From positions 1 to 57,411 of the forward strand of contig WRAC01000012.1 of the NCBI GenBank assembly GCA_009780415.1: 57,411 nt of DNA. Reading direction: 5' to 3'. The notes under the pieces were generated by a model. That model was not told where the DNA came from. It worked only from the letters and a program-made list of their open reading frames with translations, and did not search any database. Shown here piece by piece: positions 25,152 to 35,783 of this stretch; the stretch's first letter is position 1; each line of letters starts with the position of its first letter. Position numbers and translations under genes: made by a program. The stretch comes from Defluviitaleaceae bacterium. GTDB lineage: Bacteria > Bacillota > Clostridia > Lachnospirales > WRAX01.

Positions 25152-27761
25152 ATGGAGCCGAATAAAACCTATCACTTTACAGGTAATTATTTCAATACAC
25201 GGGTACGCGGAGGCGCTTTGCTGTCCGTACAGCCGGGAGCGGCGCAAGCAGGGCCGCGCGAAACCCAGTTTGTTTTGCCGGGGCAATCCTTTGGAGCTAT
25301 CGATTTGGCTTGGGAGCAGGACGGGCAGCTGGCCCGCGCGTCCCTTGGCCCCGAAACCGATTGGGAAACCGAGCCGCCATGTTATTTATACCGCGCCGGA
25401 TGTTACAAGGTTTTTTGCGATATCGGCCCTTTACGGGTGGAGGCTTCGTTTACATTGAGCGGCGACGCCCTGATGCATAATGTGCGGATAAAAAACACGT
25501 CCGATAAAGGACTTTGCCTTATGGACGCAGGCTACCGGTTCTGCGGTAATACAGAGTTTAAGTTCGGCGTTCCGGCGTCCGACAAGGTTATAGGCCATCA
25601 TTTTATATCCGGTCATGGCTCCCGGTTGCTTTTTGTCCGTTGTGACGGTCAGGGGCCTTATTTATTGATTATGCCGCAAGACGGAACACTGTTGGAATAT
25701 TTGGAGCAAGTGAAAGATATGCCGAACGCCTGCATCGCGTACGCCTTATCGGCGGAAGCGGTTAAAAAAGCGGGAGAGAGCAGGATGCCGACACCGGGTT
25801 CATCATTAAATTTGGAACCGGGGGAAAGCGTCACGCATATATTCCGTTATCTGTGGGCGCGTGATAACGACGACGCGAAGAAGCTCCTTGCCGATAACGG
25901 ATTCATTGATATCGACGCGGCGCCAGGGCTTACTGTTCCCTCCGGAAGCTTGATTACATTATCGGCCAAAAGCCGTTGGGACGATATAGAGGCGGTATTT
26001 CCGGATAAAGCGGAGTTGATTTCCGGTTATAAAGGAATTTACCGATTCCGGTTAAGCCAACTCGGGGAAAACAAGCTGACATTCCGTTACGACAAAGGCC
26101 GCCGGTGGATGGAGGTAACATTCTTTGTGACCGAGGATATAAAGACTCTCATCCAAAAACGGGGGGCTTTCATCGCCGCCCGCCAGCACAGGGATCCGTC
26201 GCTGTGGTATTGCGGATTGTTAGCCGAATGGAACAACGAAACCGGCGTAATGCTTGGGCCTGATAATTACGATAAAATCGGCGGCTGGCGTATTTACGCG
26301 GTCAGCTGCGACGACCCGGGTTTGTCCAAACCGGCCTTCCTGTCCGGCAAGCTGGCCGAATATCCCGACAAGGCTCAAGTGGCGGCGCTGGATTTATATG
26401 TGGAAAAATTTGTATGGGGCGGGCTTCAATGCACAGAGAATGAAGCGTACCCATATGCCATATACGGGATACCCGACTGGAAAGAAAACCGGGACAGCGA
26501 TGACCGCGGCCTTGGCGGTAAACTACATATCTGGCGGATTTACGATTATCCGCATATCGCATTGATGTATTACAACTTATATCGTATTGCAAGGGATTAT
26601 CCCGGCATGCCCCTGACGCAAAACGCTGAAACCTATCTGTGCCGGGCAAGGGATACGGCTGTCGCAATGTTCGCGGTTCCCATGGATTTATCCCGCTGGG
26701 ACGCGCGGAATACAGGCTTATACAATGAGCTTTGCATAGAGGATATTATCGGCGCGTTAAAGGCGGAGGGCCTGCCGTTTGACCGTCTGGAACGCCATTG
26801 GGTGAGGAAGTGCCGTTATTTTGCAATGGAATGTACGGACTTGTATGGTTCGGAGTATCCTTTCGATACCACCGGCTTTGAATCAACGCACGCTTTAGCC
26901 AAACGCGCCATGCAAACGGCTGTTGCTGAAATTAATGAGAACCCGCGCCTTCAGCCCATAACCCGCGAACAGGCCGTTCGGTTTATGGAAACGCAAATGG
27001 CTTGCAACGTCGCGACTCGCGGGGTGCTTGAACCCGCCTATTACTGGTACGGAAGCGATTACCGCTCAAATAACACATCATATACGCTCAGTTATATGTC
27101 GCAAATGGGGGGTTGGGCAATCCTGGATTATGCGCTGTATTACGCTGACGATCCGTTTCGTTTACTGCGTCTGGGATATGGTTCCCTACTAAGTTCTTGG
27201 GCGCTGCTTAACACAGGATATTGGTTCCCCGGCTCCGAGCATGACGGCGCCGCCTGCGGCGGTTTTGAACCCTTGGCAACGGGTAAAACCTGGTTGGATC
27301 AGGAGCATCGCGGCGGCCCCTGGTATTATTCCTGCGAAATAGATCTGGGTTTTTGCGGGGCTCTTCGGGGAGCGTCTACCATTTTAGCGAAAGACCCGGA
27401 ACTCGGACTTATATGTTATGGCGGTTCAATAAAAGGTAATCATATATCCAGTGAGGACGGCATCCAGCGCCGTTTTCACATTGTAACGCCGGAAGGAAGG
27501 CTGCATATCCACATAGACAAGGGCCGTTTTGAAGGCGCTTTTGTCTTGGAAAAACGGCAACTCTCGTTTAATGTAGACCCATGCGGAGCTGCCGGCAGCG
27601 TTTCGCTCCGAATTATGTCAGAGGGTCTTGGCGGTATATGTACTGGAAAATCAACAATAGCCAACAGCGAGGAAATATTGCAAAATCTCCCTTGTGATAA
27701 CGGGCTTCACTTAATAACTCTTAGATGGCAAGTTCCGTTGAAGCTTCAGCTCAATGAGTAA
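25152..27761 (+). CDS. DUF5695-like protein, 869 aa, probable carbohydrate-active enzyme
   Basis: A large cytoplasmic protein with no signal peptide. The first 330 residues look beta-rich, as in the sugar-binding lobes of glycosidases; the remainder, from about residue 340, looks helical like an (alpha/alpha)6 barrel, with conserved-looking runs such as GFESTHALAKRAMQ, YTLSYMSQMGGWAILDYALY, ALLNTGYWFPGSEHDGAACG and GPWYYSCEIDLGFCGALRGA. I recall this pattern from DUF5695 proteins next to Lpl-type transporters, but no activity is known to me. The operon with GH127 and an importer suggests it degrades the same plant oligosaccharide. Start follows the permease stop by two bases, so translation is probably coupled. 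Confidence 0.7.
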   Translation: MEPNKTYHFTGNYFNTRVRGGALLSVQPGAAQAGPRETQFVLPGQSFGAIDLAWEQDGQLARASLGPETDWETEPPCYLYRAGCYKVFCDIGPLRVEASFTLSGDALMHNVRIKNTSDKGLCLMDAGYRFCGNTEFKFGVPASDKVIGHHFISGHGSRLLFVRCDGQGPYLLIMPQDGTLLEYLEQVKDMPNACIAYALSAEAVKKAGESRMPTPGSSLNLEPGESVTHIFRYLWARDNDDAKKLLADNGFIDIDAAPGLTVPSGSLITLSAKSRWDDIEAVFPDKAELISGYKGIYRFRLSQLGENKLTFRYDKGRRWMEVTFFVTEDIKTLIQKRGAFIAARQHRDPSLWYCGLLAEWNNETGVMLGPDNYDKIGGWRIYAVSCDDPGLSKPAFLSGKLAEYPDKAQVAALDLYVEKFVWGGLQCTENEAYPYAIYGIPDWKENRDSDDRGLGGKLHIWRIYDYPHIALMYYNLYRIARDYPGMPLTQNAETYLCRARDTAVAMFAVPMDLSRWDARNTGLYNELCIEDIIGALKAEGLPFDRLERHWVRKCRYFAMECTDLYGSEYPFDTTGFESTHALAKRAMQTAVAEINENPRLQPITREQAVRFMETQMACNVATRGVLEPAYYWYGSDYRSNNTSYTLSYMSQMGGWAILDYALYYADDPFRLLRLGYGSLLSSWALLNTGYWFPGSEHDGAACGGFEPLATGKTWLDQEHRGGPWYYSCEIDLGFCGALRGASTILAKDPELGLICYGGSIKGNHISSEDGIQRRFHIVTPEGRLHIHIDKGRFEGAFVLEKRQLSFNVDPCGAAGSVSLRIMSEGLGGICTGKSTIANSEEILQNLPCDNGLHLITLRWQVPLKLQLNE

Positions 27762-27988
27762 CTGTTGATTGGTCCAGCGGTAATCAAAAATACTTCGTTT
27801 TTTCTATCTCGATGTTCAAATCCGAACGCAGCCGCGGCAAGCGGCTGTACATCCCTTGGCTTGTGGTAATGGTCTATATGAAATGTCTTGAACTTAACGC
27901 CTTGCAGCCTATCCCCAAGCTCTTTTGCAAACGTAGACTTTCCCGATTGCGTACATCCGGCTATACCTACAGCATAGGGCCTTTTCAT
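27746..27988 (-). pseudogene. Truncated P-loop kinase (uridine kinase-like), coupled to gyrA
   Basis: The first 45 residues are clear: [20 protein letters not shown] carries a Walker A loop, followed by FKTFHIDHYHKPRDVQP like the acceptor region of uridine-kinase-type enzymes. Homology then stops and about 30 unrelated residues lead to a stop, instead of the expected 150-200 residues. The ATG overlaps the gyrA stop (ATGA at 27985-27988) and AGGAG precedes it, so the 5' end is intact and probably still translated. The break lies against the convergent DUF5695-like gene, whose 3' end it overlaps by 16 bp. Confidence 0.65.
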
Positions 27989-30441
27989 GTTTGCTCCTCT
28001 TCTTCGGCCGTCTCTTCCTCGCCCACAGCGGCGACTCCGGCGACGGTTACTCCTTCGTTCATGCTGATTAGCTTTACGCCCTGTGCGGCGCGCCCGTATG
28101 TGGAAATTCCGGCGATTTTTATACGGATGATAACGCCTTCCGAATTGATAATCATAATTTCGTCAGTGGGCTTGACGGCGCAGAGTCCGGCGACATTGCC
28201 GGTTTTTGCCGTTATTGTGCAGACCTTAACTCCCTTGCCGCCCCTGCCTGTTATGCGGAACTCGTCAAACTCTACGCATTTGCCGAACCCGTTCTCGCAG
28301 ATAAGGAGGAGCTTTTCGCCGTCCGTGTTGGTTTCGGCGGCTACTATGGCGCCGATAACGCTGTCGCCCGGGGCCAGGCGGATTGCCCTGACGCCGGAGC
28401 CGCTCACGGATTCGCGTACCTTATCGGACTGGAAACGGATGCCCATGCCTTTAACGGTGGCGATCAAAAGCTCCTGCCCCGCCGCCGTCCTCAGCGCTGA
28501 GCGCAGGCTGTCGCCCTCGTTTATGCTGATTATTATCCGCCCGTTGCTGCGGATGTTGGCGTAGCGTGACAGCGCGACTTTTTTAATCATGCCTTTTTGC
28601 GTTACCATGGTTATATGTCCGTCGTCATAATCCCGTACAGGTATGATCGCCGCCACTTTTTCCTCGCCCGCCAGATTAACGATGTTTACGGCGGGCGTAC
28701 CCTTGGCGCCGCGCCCCGACATGGGTATCTGATAAGCCTTAACGGTATAAACCTTGCCGAATGTTGTGAAGAACAGCAGATCGTCATGCGCGTTTACGGT
28801 AAATAAGGTCTTTACCATGTCCTCGTCACGGGTGCCCATGCCTATAACGCCCTTGCCGCCGCGGTTCTGCGCCTTGTACGCGGAAGCCGGCACACGCTTG
28901 ATATAATCCAGATGCGTCTGCGTTACAACGCATGTTTCGTCCTCTATCAAATCAAGCACATCAATCTCCGCCGCGTTCGGCACAAGCTCCGTCCGCCTGT
29001 CGTCCCCGTATTTATCCATAATCGCCTGAAGCTCGTCCCGGATAACCGTGTAAAGAACCTGCTCGTCGTCCAGAACCTCCCTCAGCGATTTTATCCGCTC
29101 CATAAGCTCCTTGTACTCATTCTCCAAACGCTCACGCTCAAGGCCGGAAAGAGAGCGCAGCCGCATTTCGGCAATAGCGTCCGCCTGTTCCTTCGTAAAC
29201 CCGAACCGCTCCATGATAATTCCTTTGGAAACGGCAATCTCCCTGTGCGCCCTGATAATCGCGATTATTTCGTCAATATGGTCAAGCGCCTTCAAAAACC
29301 CTTCCACCAAGTGCGCCCGCGCCAAAGCCTTGCTCAGGTCAAAGCGCGTCCGCCTTACCGTAACGTCCTTTTGATGCTCCAAATATATCAGCAGCGCCTC
29401 TTTAAGCGTCAGAACCTTTGGCTCCCCGTTAACAAGGGCAAGCATAATAACGCTGAATGTGTCTTGCAGCTGGCAGTGCTTGTACAGATTATTCAACACC
29501 ACGGTGGCATTTGCGTCCCTTTTAACCTCTATAACAATACGGATACCCAGCCTGTCCGACTCGTCCGTCAAATCGTGCAGCCCGTCTATTTTCTTATCCT
29601 TCACCAGCTCCGCGATCTTCTCAACAAGCCGCGTCTTGTTAACCATATAAGGCAGCTCCGTGACAATAATGGCCTGCCTTTGCCCAATCTGCTCAATCTC
29701 GGCCTTCGCCCTTACAATAATCTTGCCCCGGCCCGTGGCATACGCGCTCCTTATGCCCTCCATGCCCAGGATCGAGGCGCCCGTGGGAAAATCAGGCCCC
29801 TTGATAAAACTTGTTATTTCGCTTAACTCCGTGTCCTTGCCGTCGCGCCTGTTCTCGATAATCCTTATCAGCGCGGAAACAACCTCGCGCAGGTTATGCG
29901 GCGGGATATTCGTAGCCATACCGACGGCAATGCCGTTCGCCCCGTTGATAAGCAAGTTAGGCGCGCGCGCAGGCAGCACCACCGGCTCCGAAAACTCCCC
30001 GTCATAGTTCGGGACAAAGTCCACCGTGTCCTTCTCGATATCCTGGAGCATTTCCATCGACAGCTTCGACAGCCTTGCCTCCGTATACCTCGCCGCCGCC
30101 GCCGAGTACCCGTCTATCGAGCCAAAGTTCCCGTGCCCGTCCACAAGCATGTAACGCATAGAAAAATCCTGGGCCAGCCGCACCATCGTGTCATAAATAG
30201 CCGCGTCGCCGTGGGGATGGTACTTACCCATCGTGTCCCCCGTAATGCGCGCGCTCTTCTTATGCGGCTTCCCCGGATCCAGGTTCAGTTCGTTCATCGA
30301 GTGCAGAATACGCCGCTGCACCGGTTTCAGCCCGTCCCGCGCGTCCGGCAGCGCCCTCGAAGTAATAACGCTCATTGCGTAATGGATGTAGGCGTCCTTC
30401 ATTTCATGTTCAAGCTTGCTCTGCTTTATGTTTTCGCTCAT
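27985..30441 (-). CDS. gyrA: DNA gyrase subunit A
   Basis: GyrA forms the DNA cleavage and wrapping part of gyrase. The 818-residue protein has the winged-helix/tower domain with active-site Tyr119 ([11 protein letters not shown]), the quinolone region [17 protein letters not shown] at residues 75-91, a coiled-coil segment, and a six-bladed C-terminal propeller that starts with the GyrA box QNRGGKG. An acidic tail ([10 protein letters not shown]) ends it. Position 80, equivalent to E. coli Ser83, is alanine. Unusually, a kinase-like gene separates it from gyrB; that gene's TAA overlaps the gyrA ATG. Confidence 0.98.
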   Translation of the reverse strand: MSENIKQSKLEHEMKDAYIHYAMSVITSRALPDARDGLKPVQRRILHSMNELNLDPGKPHKKSARITGDTMGKYHPHGDAAIYDTMVRLAQDFSMRYMLVDGHGNFGSIDGYSAAAARYTEARLSKLSMEMLQDIEKDTVDFVPNYDGEFSEPVVLPARAPNLLINGANGIAVGMATNIPPHNLREVVSALIRIIENRRDGKDTELSEITSFIKGPDFPTGASILGMEGIRSAYATGRGKIIVRAKAEIEQIGQRQAIIVTELPYMVNKTRLVEKIAELVKDKKIDGLHDLTDESDRLGIRIVIEVKRDANATVVLNNLYKHCQLQDTFSVIMLALVNGEPKVLTLKEALLIYLEHQKDVTVRRTRFDLSKALARAHLVEGFLKALDHIDEIIAIIRAHREIAVSKGIIMERFGFTKEQADAIAEMRLRSLSGLERERLENEYKELMERIKSLREVLDDEQVLYTVIRDELQAIMDKYGDDRRTELVPNAAEIDVLDLIEDETCVVTQTHLDYIKRVPASAYKAQNRGGKGVIGMGTRDEDMVKTLFTVNAHDDLLFFTTFGKVYTVKAYQIPMSGRGAKGTPAVNIVNLAGEEKVAAIIPVRDYDDGHITMVTQKGMIKKVALSRYANIRSNGRIIISINEGDSLRSALRTAAGQELLIATVKGMGIRFQSDKVRESVSGSGVRAIRLAPGDSVIGAIVAAETNTDGEKLLLICENGFGKCVEFDEFRITGRGGKGVKVCTITAKTGNVAGLCAVKPTDEIMIINSEGVIIRIKIAGISTYGRAAQGVKLISMNEGVTVAGVAAVGEEETAEEEEQT

Positions 30442-30992
30442 TATAATTTGAACCTGTCCTTTATCATTTTGGCAACCGTTTCGGGTGAGAACTCAGTGTT
30501 GTCGATTTTGATGTAATTTTCAAAAGGTATTTCACCGTCATAGCTTTCACAGCGGTATTTTATATCATCATCTATCAGCCTTTTGTTTGAGGTTTCTATA
30601 TCCCTTTTAGACGGCTTGTTATGCAGCCTGCGCTCCGTTGAGTTTCTCTCAAGCCGCGCCTCTTGGGGAGCTATTATTTCCGCATAATAAACCTCAGCGT
30701 TCTCACGTTTGAAAATATCGCTTACATGTTTAATATAATCCCAGTCATCTTGCCGGTCAAACGCCCACATAAACGTAAAAATCATACCGCAGTTATCAGA
30801 CTTGGCAAACTCCTCAAAAATTACATCCCGAAGCCTGGTTACAACTTTATAATCACGCGCGCCGAATATCTCAATTACCGGCTCAATCATCATATGGTTA
30901 TGAAACAACCGCAAATCCGTTATTTTCATCAATTCCTGCCCAACGGTCATTTTACCGACGGAAGAATTGCCGATTAAGACAACCAGTTTCAT
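30441..30992 (-). CDS. P-loop NTPase, shikimate/nucleotide-kinase-like, between gyrB and gyrA
   Basis: A 183-residue soluble protein with Walker [15 protein letters not shown] at residues 8-21 and the sequence [10 protein letters not shown] just after it. I recall the pair G-x-x-x-VGKxTVxxEL plus FHNH from a small AAA/kinase-like family found scattered in bacteria. A lid-like basic stretch ([20 protein letters not shown]) lies around residues 108-130. Phosphoryl acceptor unknown. It sits between gyrB (18 bp away) and gyrA (one-base stop/start overlap), where Bacillota normally have nothing, so it is an insertion that shares the gyrase transcript. Confidence 0.8.
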   Translation of the reverse strand: MKLVVLIGNSSVGKMTVGQELMKITDLRLFHNHMMIEPVIEIFGARDYKVVTRLRDVIFEEFAKSDNCGMIFTFMWAFDRQDDWDYIKHVSDIFKRENAEVYYAEIIAPQEARLERNSTERRLHNKPSKRDIETSNKRLIDDDIKYRCESYDGEIPFENYIKIDNTEFSPETVAKMIKDRFKL

Positions 30993-31010
30993 AACGGCAA
31001 CACCTCCAAA

Positions 31011-32951
<1,941 letters not shown>

Positions 32952-32983
32952 TCATCTTTAATCTTTTTTTGCCAATCTTTACA

Positions 32984-33012
32984 ATTATAACACAATTCGT
33001 CCCTTTTGATAA
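32984..33012 (-). promoter_or_regulatory. Promoter of the gyrB operon
   Basis: Minus-strand TTATCA (33007-33012), 17-bp spacer, perfect TATAAT (32984-32989). The surrounding 32925-33052 gap is very T-rich on the plus strand and holds no gene. Confidence 0.6.
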
Positions 33013-33052
33013 GCTTTTTATGTCTTTTTCTTTTTATGTGTTTTTTGTGTTT

Positions 33053-34171
33053 TTATTGCTGAATAAAAATCTTCCCGCCCTGCACCACATACTCCGCGGC
33101 CCCGTTAATATTTAAACTATCCTCAGCCGTAGTGCAGGCAATAAAAGTCTGAATACCGCCGATGCTTTCAAGAAGCTGTTCCTGCCTTTTACGGTCCAGC
33201 TCCGACATTACGTCGTCCAGCAGCAACACCGGGTTCTCGCCCTTTTCACGCCGTATAAGCTCAACCTCAGCCAGCTTCAGGGACAGGGCCGCCGTGCGCT
33301 GCTGCCCCTGTGAGCCGTATATACGGGAATCCAGACCGTCCAGTAAAAAAATTATGTCATCCTTGTGAATGCCGCATGTCGTAGTGCCGTTAATGATGTC
33401 CTTGTTCCGGTTTTTTTTAAACCGCTCCGGCAGCTCGTCCGGCAGAGCCGACGGTTTATACAAAGCTTGCAGCTCCTCGCCGCACAGTCCCATGTGTATT
33501 TTAGCCGCCAGTACGCTGATTTCGTCCACATAAGCCCTGCGGATAACGGATATGCGCGAACCGCTCCCTGTAAGCTGCGCGTCCCAAAGCTCAAGTGTTT
33601 CCATGAGTTGCCCGGACGTACCGCTTTTCTGTAAACTTTTCAGCAATGAATTACGTTGTTTCAGTATTCTATAATACTGCTTCAATTCATAATAATAAAC
33701 CCTGTTAACCTGGCACAGCTCCATATCCATAAAACGCCGCCGCTCCGACGGGCCGGCCTTTATAAGCCCCAGATCCTCCGGCGAAAAAATAACGCAATAA
33801 AGAACGCCCAGCAAATCCCCAAGCTTATCAATAGCAACGCCGTTCACAGCCGCCGATTTACCCGCCCGGTTCCTGCCGGCATTCTTTAATAAAACATTTA
33901 TCCTATTTTGATAAATATTTTTACCTGAACCCTTTGCCACGAAAACCTGAACCCGCGCCAAATCCTCCCCAAACCTGATCATTTCCTTTGTAACGTTAGT
34001 CCTATGGGAATGCGCCGTAGCGCAGAAATAAATAGCCTCTATCATATTAGTCTTGCCTTGGGCGTTCAGCCCGCGCAAAACGTTGACTCCGCCGCAAAAC
34101 TCAAGTTCCAGCTCCCCATCCGGCCCCGTCAGGTTCCTAAACCCGTTAACCTTAACGCTTTCAACCCACAC
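33053..34171 (-). CDS. recF: DNA replication and repair protein RecF (GTG start)
   Basis: RecF is an SMC-like ATPase that loads RecA at gaps and stalled forks. Near the N-terminus FRNLTGPDGELELEF is followed by the Walker A region LRGLNAQGKTNMIEA; the signature IYGSQGQQRTAALSLKLAE and Walker B PVLLLDDVMSELD are at the C-terminal part. The start is GTG at 34171, eight bases after AAGGAG; the frame continues upstream but through a foldback repeat. That ribosome-binding site is itself contributed by the terminal repeat of the foldback. 372 residues is normal for the family. Confidence 0.95.
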   Translation of the reverse strand: MWVESVKVNGFRNLTGPDGELELEFCGGVNVLRGLNAQGKTNMIEAIYFCATAHSHRTNVTKEMIRFGEDLARVQVFVAKGSGKNIYQNRINVLLKNAGRNRAGKSAAVNGVAIDKLGDLLGVLYCVIFSPEDLGLIKAGPSERRRFMDMELCQVNRVYYYELKQYYRILKQRNSLLKSLQKSGTSGQLMETLELWDAQLTGSGSRISVIRRAYVDEISVLAAKIHMGLCGEELQALYKPSALPDELPERFKKNRNKDIINGTTTCGIHKDDIIFLLDGLDSRIYGSQGQQRTAALSLKLAEVELIRREKGENPVLLLDDVMSELDRKRQEQLLESIGGIQTFIACTTAEDSLNINGAAEYVVQGGKIFIQQ

Positions 34172-34173
34172 CG

Positions 34174-34376
34174 CTAGTACTCCTTCCCGCCTAAGACACT
34201 TGAATATTTGCGAGGATTTTTGTTGCAAGGCTAGGAACGAAAAACCGCGCGTACCCCATGGCGCTTGCGCCGTCAGTTATTAGCGGAGCGGCAAAGGTAC
34301 GGAAGGTTTTTTGTGACGACGCATTGCGGCAAAAAGACCGCAAATATCAAGTGGATTGGGCGGGGGGGAGTACTAG
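34174..34376. repeat. 203-bp foldback element between dnaN and recF
   Basis: The whole segment is a long imperfect inverted repeat: perfect 10-bp ends CTAGTACTCC/GGAGTACTAG, then CCCGCC, CACTTGA, TATTTGCG and TTTTTG blocks on the left repeated in reverse complement on the right, and AAAAAACC/CGTACC blocks further in. It would form one hairpin of nearly 100 bp. The left end supplies the recF ribosome-binding site and the right end supplies the dnaN stop codon (TAG in CTAGTACTCC read on the minus strand). It holds no gene. The element lies where yaaA is usually found. Confidence 0.75.
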
Positions 34377-35488
34377 TTCTTAACTCTCAGAGGCAGCACC
34401 AAGTATTTATGGTTTTCACTGTCTATGCCCTTAACAATACAAGGGCTGAGCGGCGTGGTAAATAAAAGCCTTACCCGCTCCTCGTCAATCGCCTTCAACA
34501 CATCCGCCATGAACCTCGGGTTAAAAGAAATCTCCATATCCAGCCCGTCTATCTCCGCGGCAAGCTCTTCATAAAAAGTACCCGTCTCCGTATTGGATTC
34601 AACAACTAATTTCTCGTTCTCCCTATCCACCGTAAATTTAACCGGGTTCTTCTTCGTCTCCCTTGATATCAGCGAAGCCCTTTCAATACAATCCAGCAGC
34701 TCCTTAGACGTCACCGTCATAAATGTAGTGCCCTCCGTATTAAAAACGCTCTCAAAATCCAAAAACTTACCCTCAATCAGCCTGGAAACAACCCGGGCAT
34801 CGTCTGTCTCAAACAAAATATGCTTAGGCGCAAAATGCACCGAGGTTATCGACTTCTCCCCAGCGTCTAAAATCTTCACAATCTCACCCAGCGCCTTACC
34901 CGGCACAATAACCCCCGCATTCAGCTCCTTATTGTCAACCTCCGCATATCTAACCGATATCCTGAACCCATCGACAGACGCAACCCTAAGCTTCCCATCC
35001 TCCACGGTAAACAACTCGCCCGTCATAGCCGGTTTAGACTCGTCTGCCGAAACCGAAAAAATCGTCTGCCTAATCATATTCCTCAGCTCGCCCGAAAAAA
35101 TCTCAAACCCGCCCTCAGCCTCAACCTCCGGCAAAAGCGGAAATTCCTCCCCCGGGCTGCCCAATATCTTAAATTCCGCTACTCCGCCCCTAATCAGCGT
35201 TACATAATTACTCATGCTCTCCACATAAACCTCATCGCCCGGCAGCCTCCGCACAATATCCGCAAAAACCTTCGCGTCCAGCGCAATCATCCCCGCCTCG
35301 GCCACCTCCGCCTCTATCACCCTTGTCTCAATCCCTATTTCCAAATCATTCCCAACCAGCCTGAACCCGCCGTCCTCAGCCGCCAATAACACGCAATCCA
35401 ATATAGGCAGCGTCGATCTCCCCGATACCGCCTTCGATACAATATTTATTCCCTCCATCAACAATTCCTTCGCGCATTTCAGTTTCAT
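34373..35488 (-). CDS. dnaN: DNA polymerase III beta subunit (sliding clamp)
   Basis: DnaN forms the ring that tethers the replicative polymerase. The 371-residue length and three-fold repeated structure fit; recognisable runs are SGRSTLPILDCVLLAAEDGG, LVGNDLEIGIET, the middle-domain VASVDGFRISVRYAE, and the C-terminal LFTTPLSPCIVKGID. The start MKLKC has GGGAGG eight bases upstream; a longer frame begins six codons earlier without support. The TAG stop lies within the foldback element. A family A repeat and DnaA boxes occupy the 295 bp before it. Confidence 0.97.
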   Translation of the reverse strand: MKLKCAKELLMEGINIVSKAVSGRSTLPILDCVLLAAEDGGFRLVGNDLEIGIETRVIEAEVAEAGMIALDAKVFADIVRRLPGDEVYVESMSNYVTLIRGGVAEFKILGSPGEEFPLLPEVEAEGGFEIFSGELRNMIRQTIFSVSADESKPAMTGELFTVEDGKLRVASVDGFRISVRYAEVDNKELNAGVIVPGKALGEIVKILDAGEKSITSVHFAPKHILFETDDARVVSRLIEGKFLDFESVFNTEGTTFMTVTSKELLDCIERASLISRETKKNPVKFTVDRENEKLVVESNTETGTFYEELAAEIDGLDMEISFNPRFMADVLKAIDEERVRLLFTTPLSPCIVKGIDSENHKYLVLPLRVKN

Positions 35489-35518
35489 TTTATTAACCTC
35501 CCTCAAAAGATAAAAGAT

Positions 35519-35599
35519 TAAGGCCTTGGGTCACCGCCTCTGTACGCCCGCTTTTTGGGCGTACGGCCTCCGCAAGGGACATTCGTCCCTTGACCCTTC
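35519..35599 (-). repeat. Two-stem intergenic repeat, family A copy 4
   Basis: Read on the minus strand: GGGTCAAGGGACGAATGTCC-CTTG stem, GGAGGCC spacer, then CGTACGCCC/GGGCGTACAG stem and CCCAAGGCCTT. It lies in the dnaA-dnaN gap, close to the dnaN ribosome-binding site. Confidence 0.65.
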
Positions 35600-35612
35600 T
35601 GTTTTGATTATT

Positions 35613-35743
35613 TTATCAACAAAATAATGTTGATTGTTTATTATGTTGGTAAGTTTTGCGTTATCCTTTTGTTATCCGTGGGTTATCCTAATCATTAAAC
35701 GCGGGCGCGTACCGGCTTTAGCGGGTTTGTCCACATATCCACG
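35613..35743. other. DnaA-box cluster downstream of dnaA
   Basis: A TTATCAACA box (35613-35621) and near-consensus TTGTCCACA (35727-35735) and ATATCCACG boxes lie between dnaA and dnaN, with TTATCC repeats between them. This resembles the second box cluster of bipartite Bacillota origins. Confidence 0.55.
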
Positions 35744-35783
35744 GGGCATACTAATGTTACTTCTATAAAAATATTTATATATG

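Noticed and set aside
30935-30970. Defective P-loop in the NTPase between gyrB and gyrA (Met after the Walker lysine)
   Set aside because: GKMTVG is the normal form in this small family as I recall it, so it is not taken as a loss of function.
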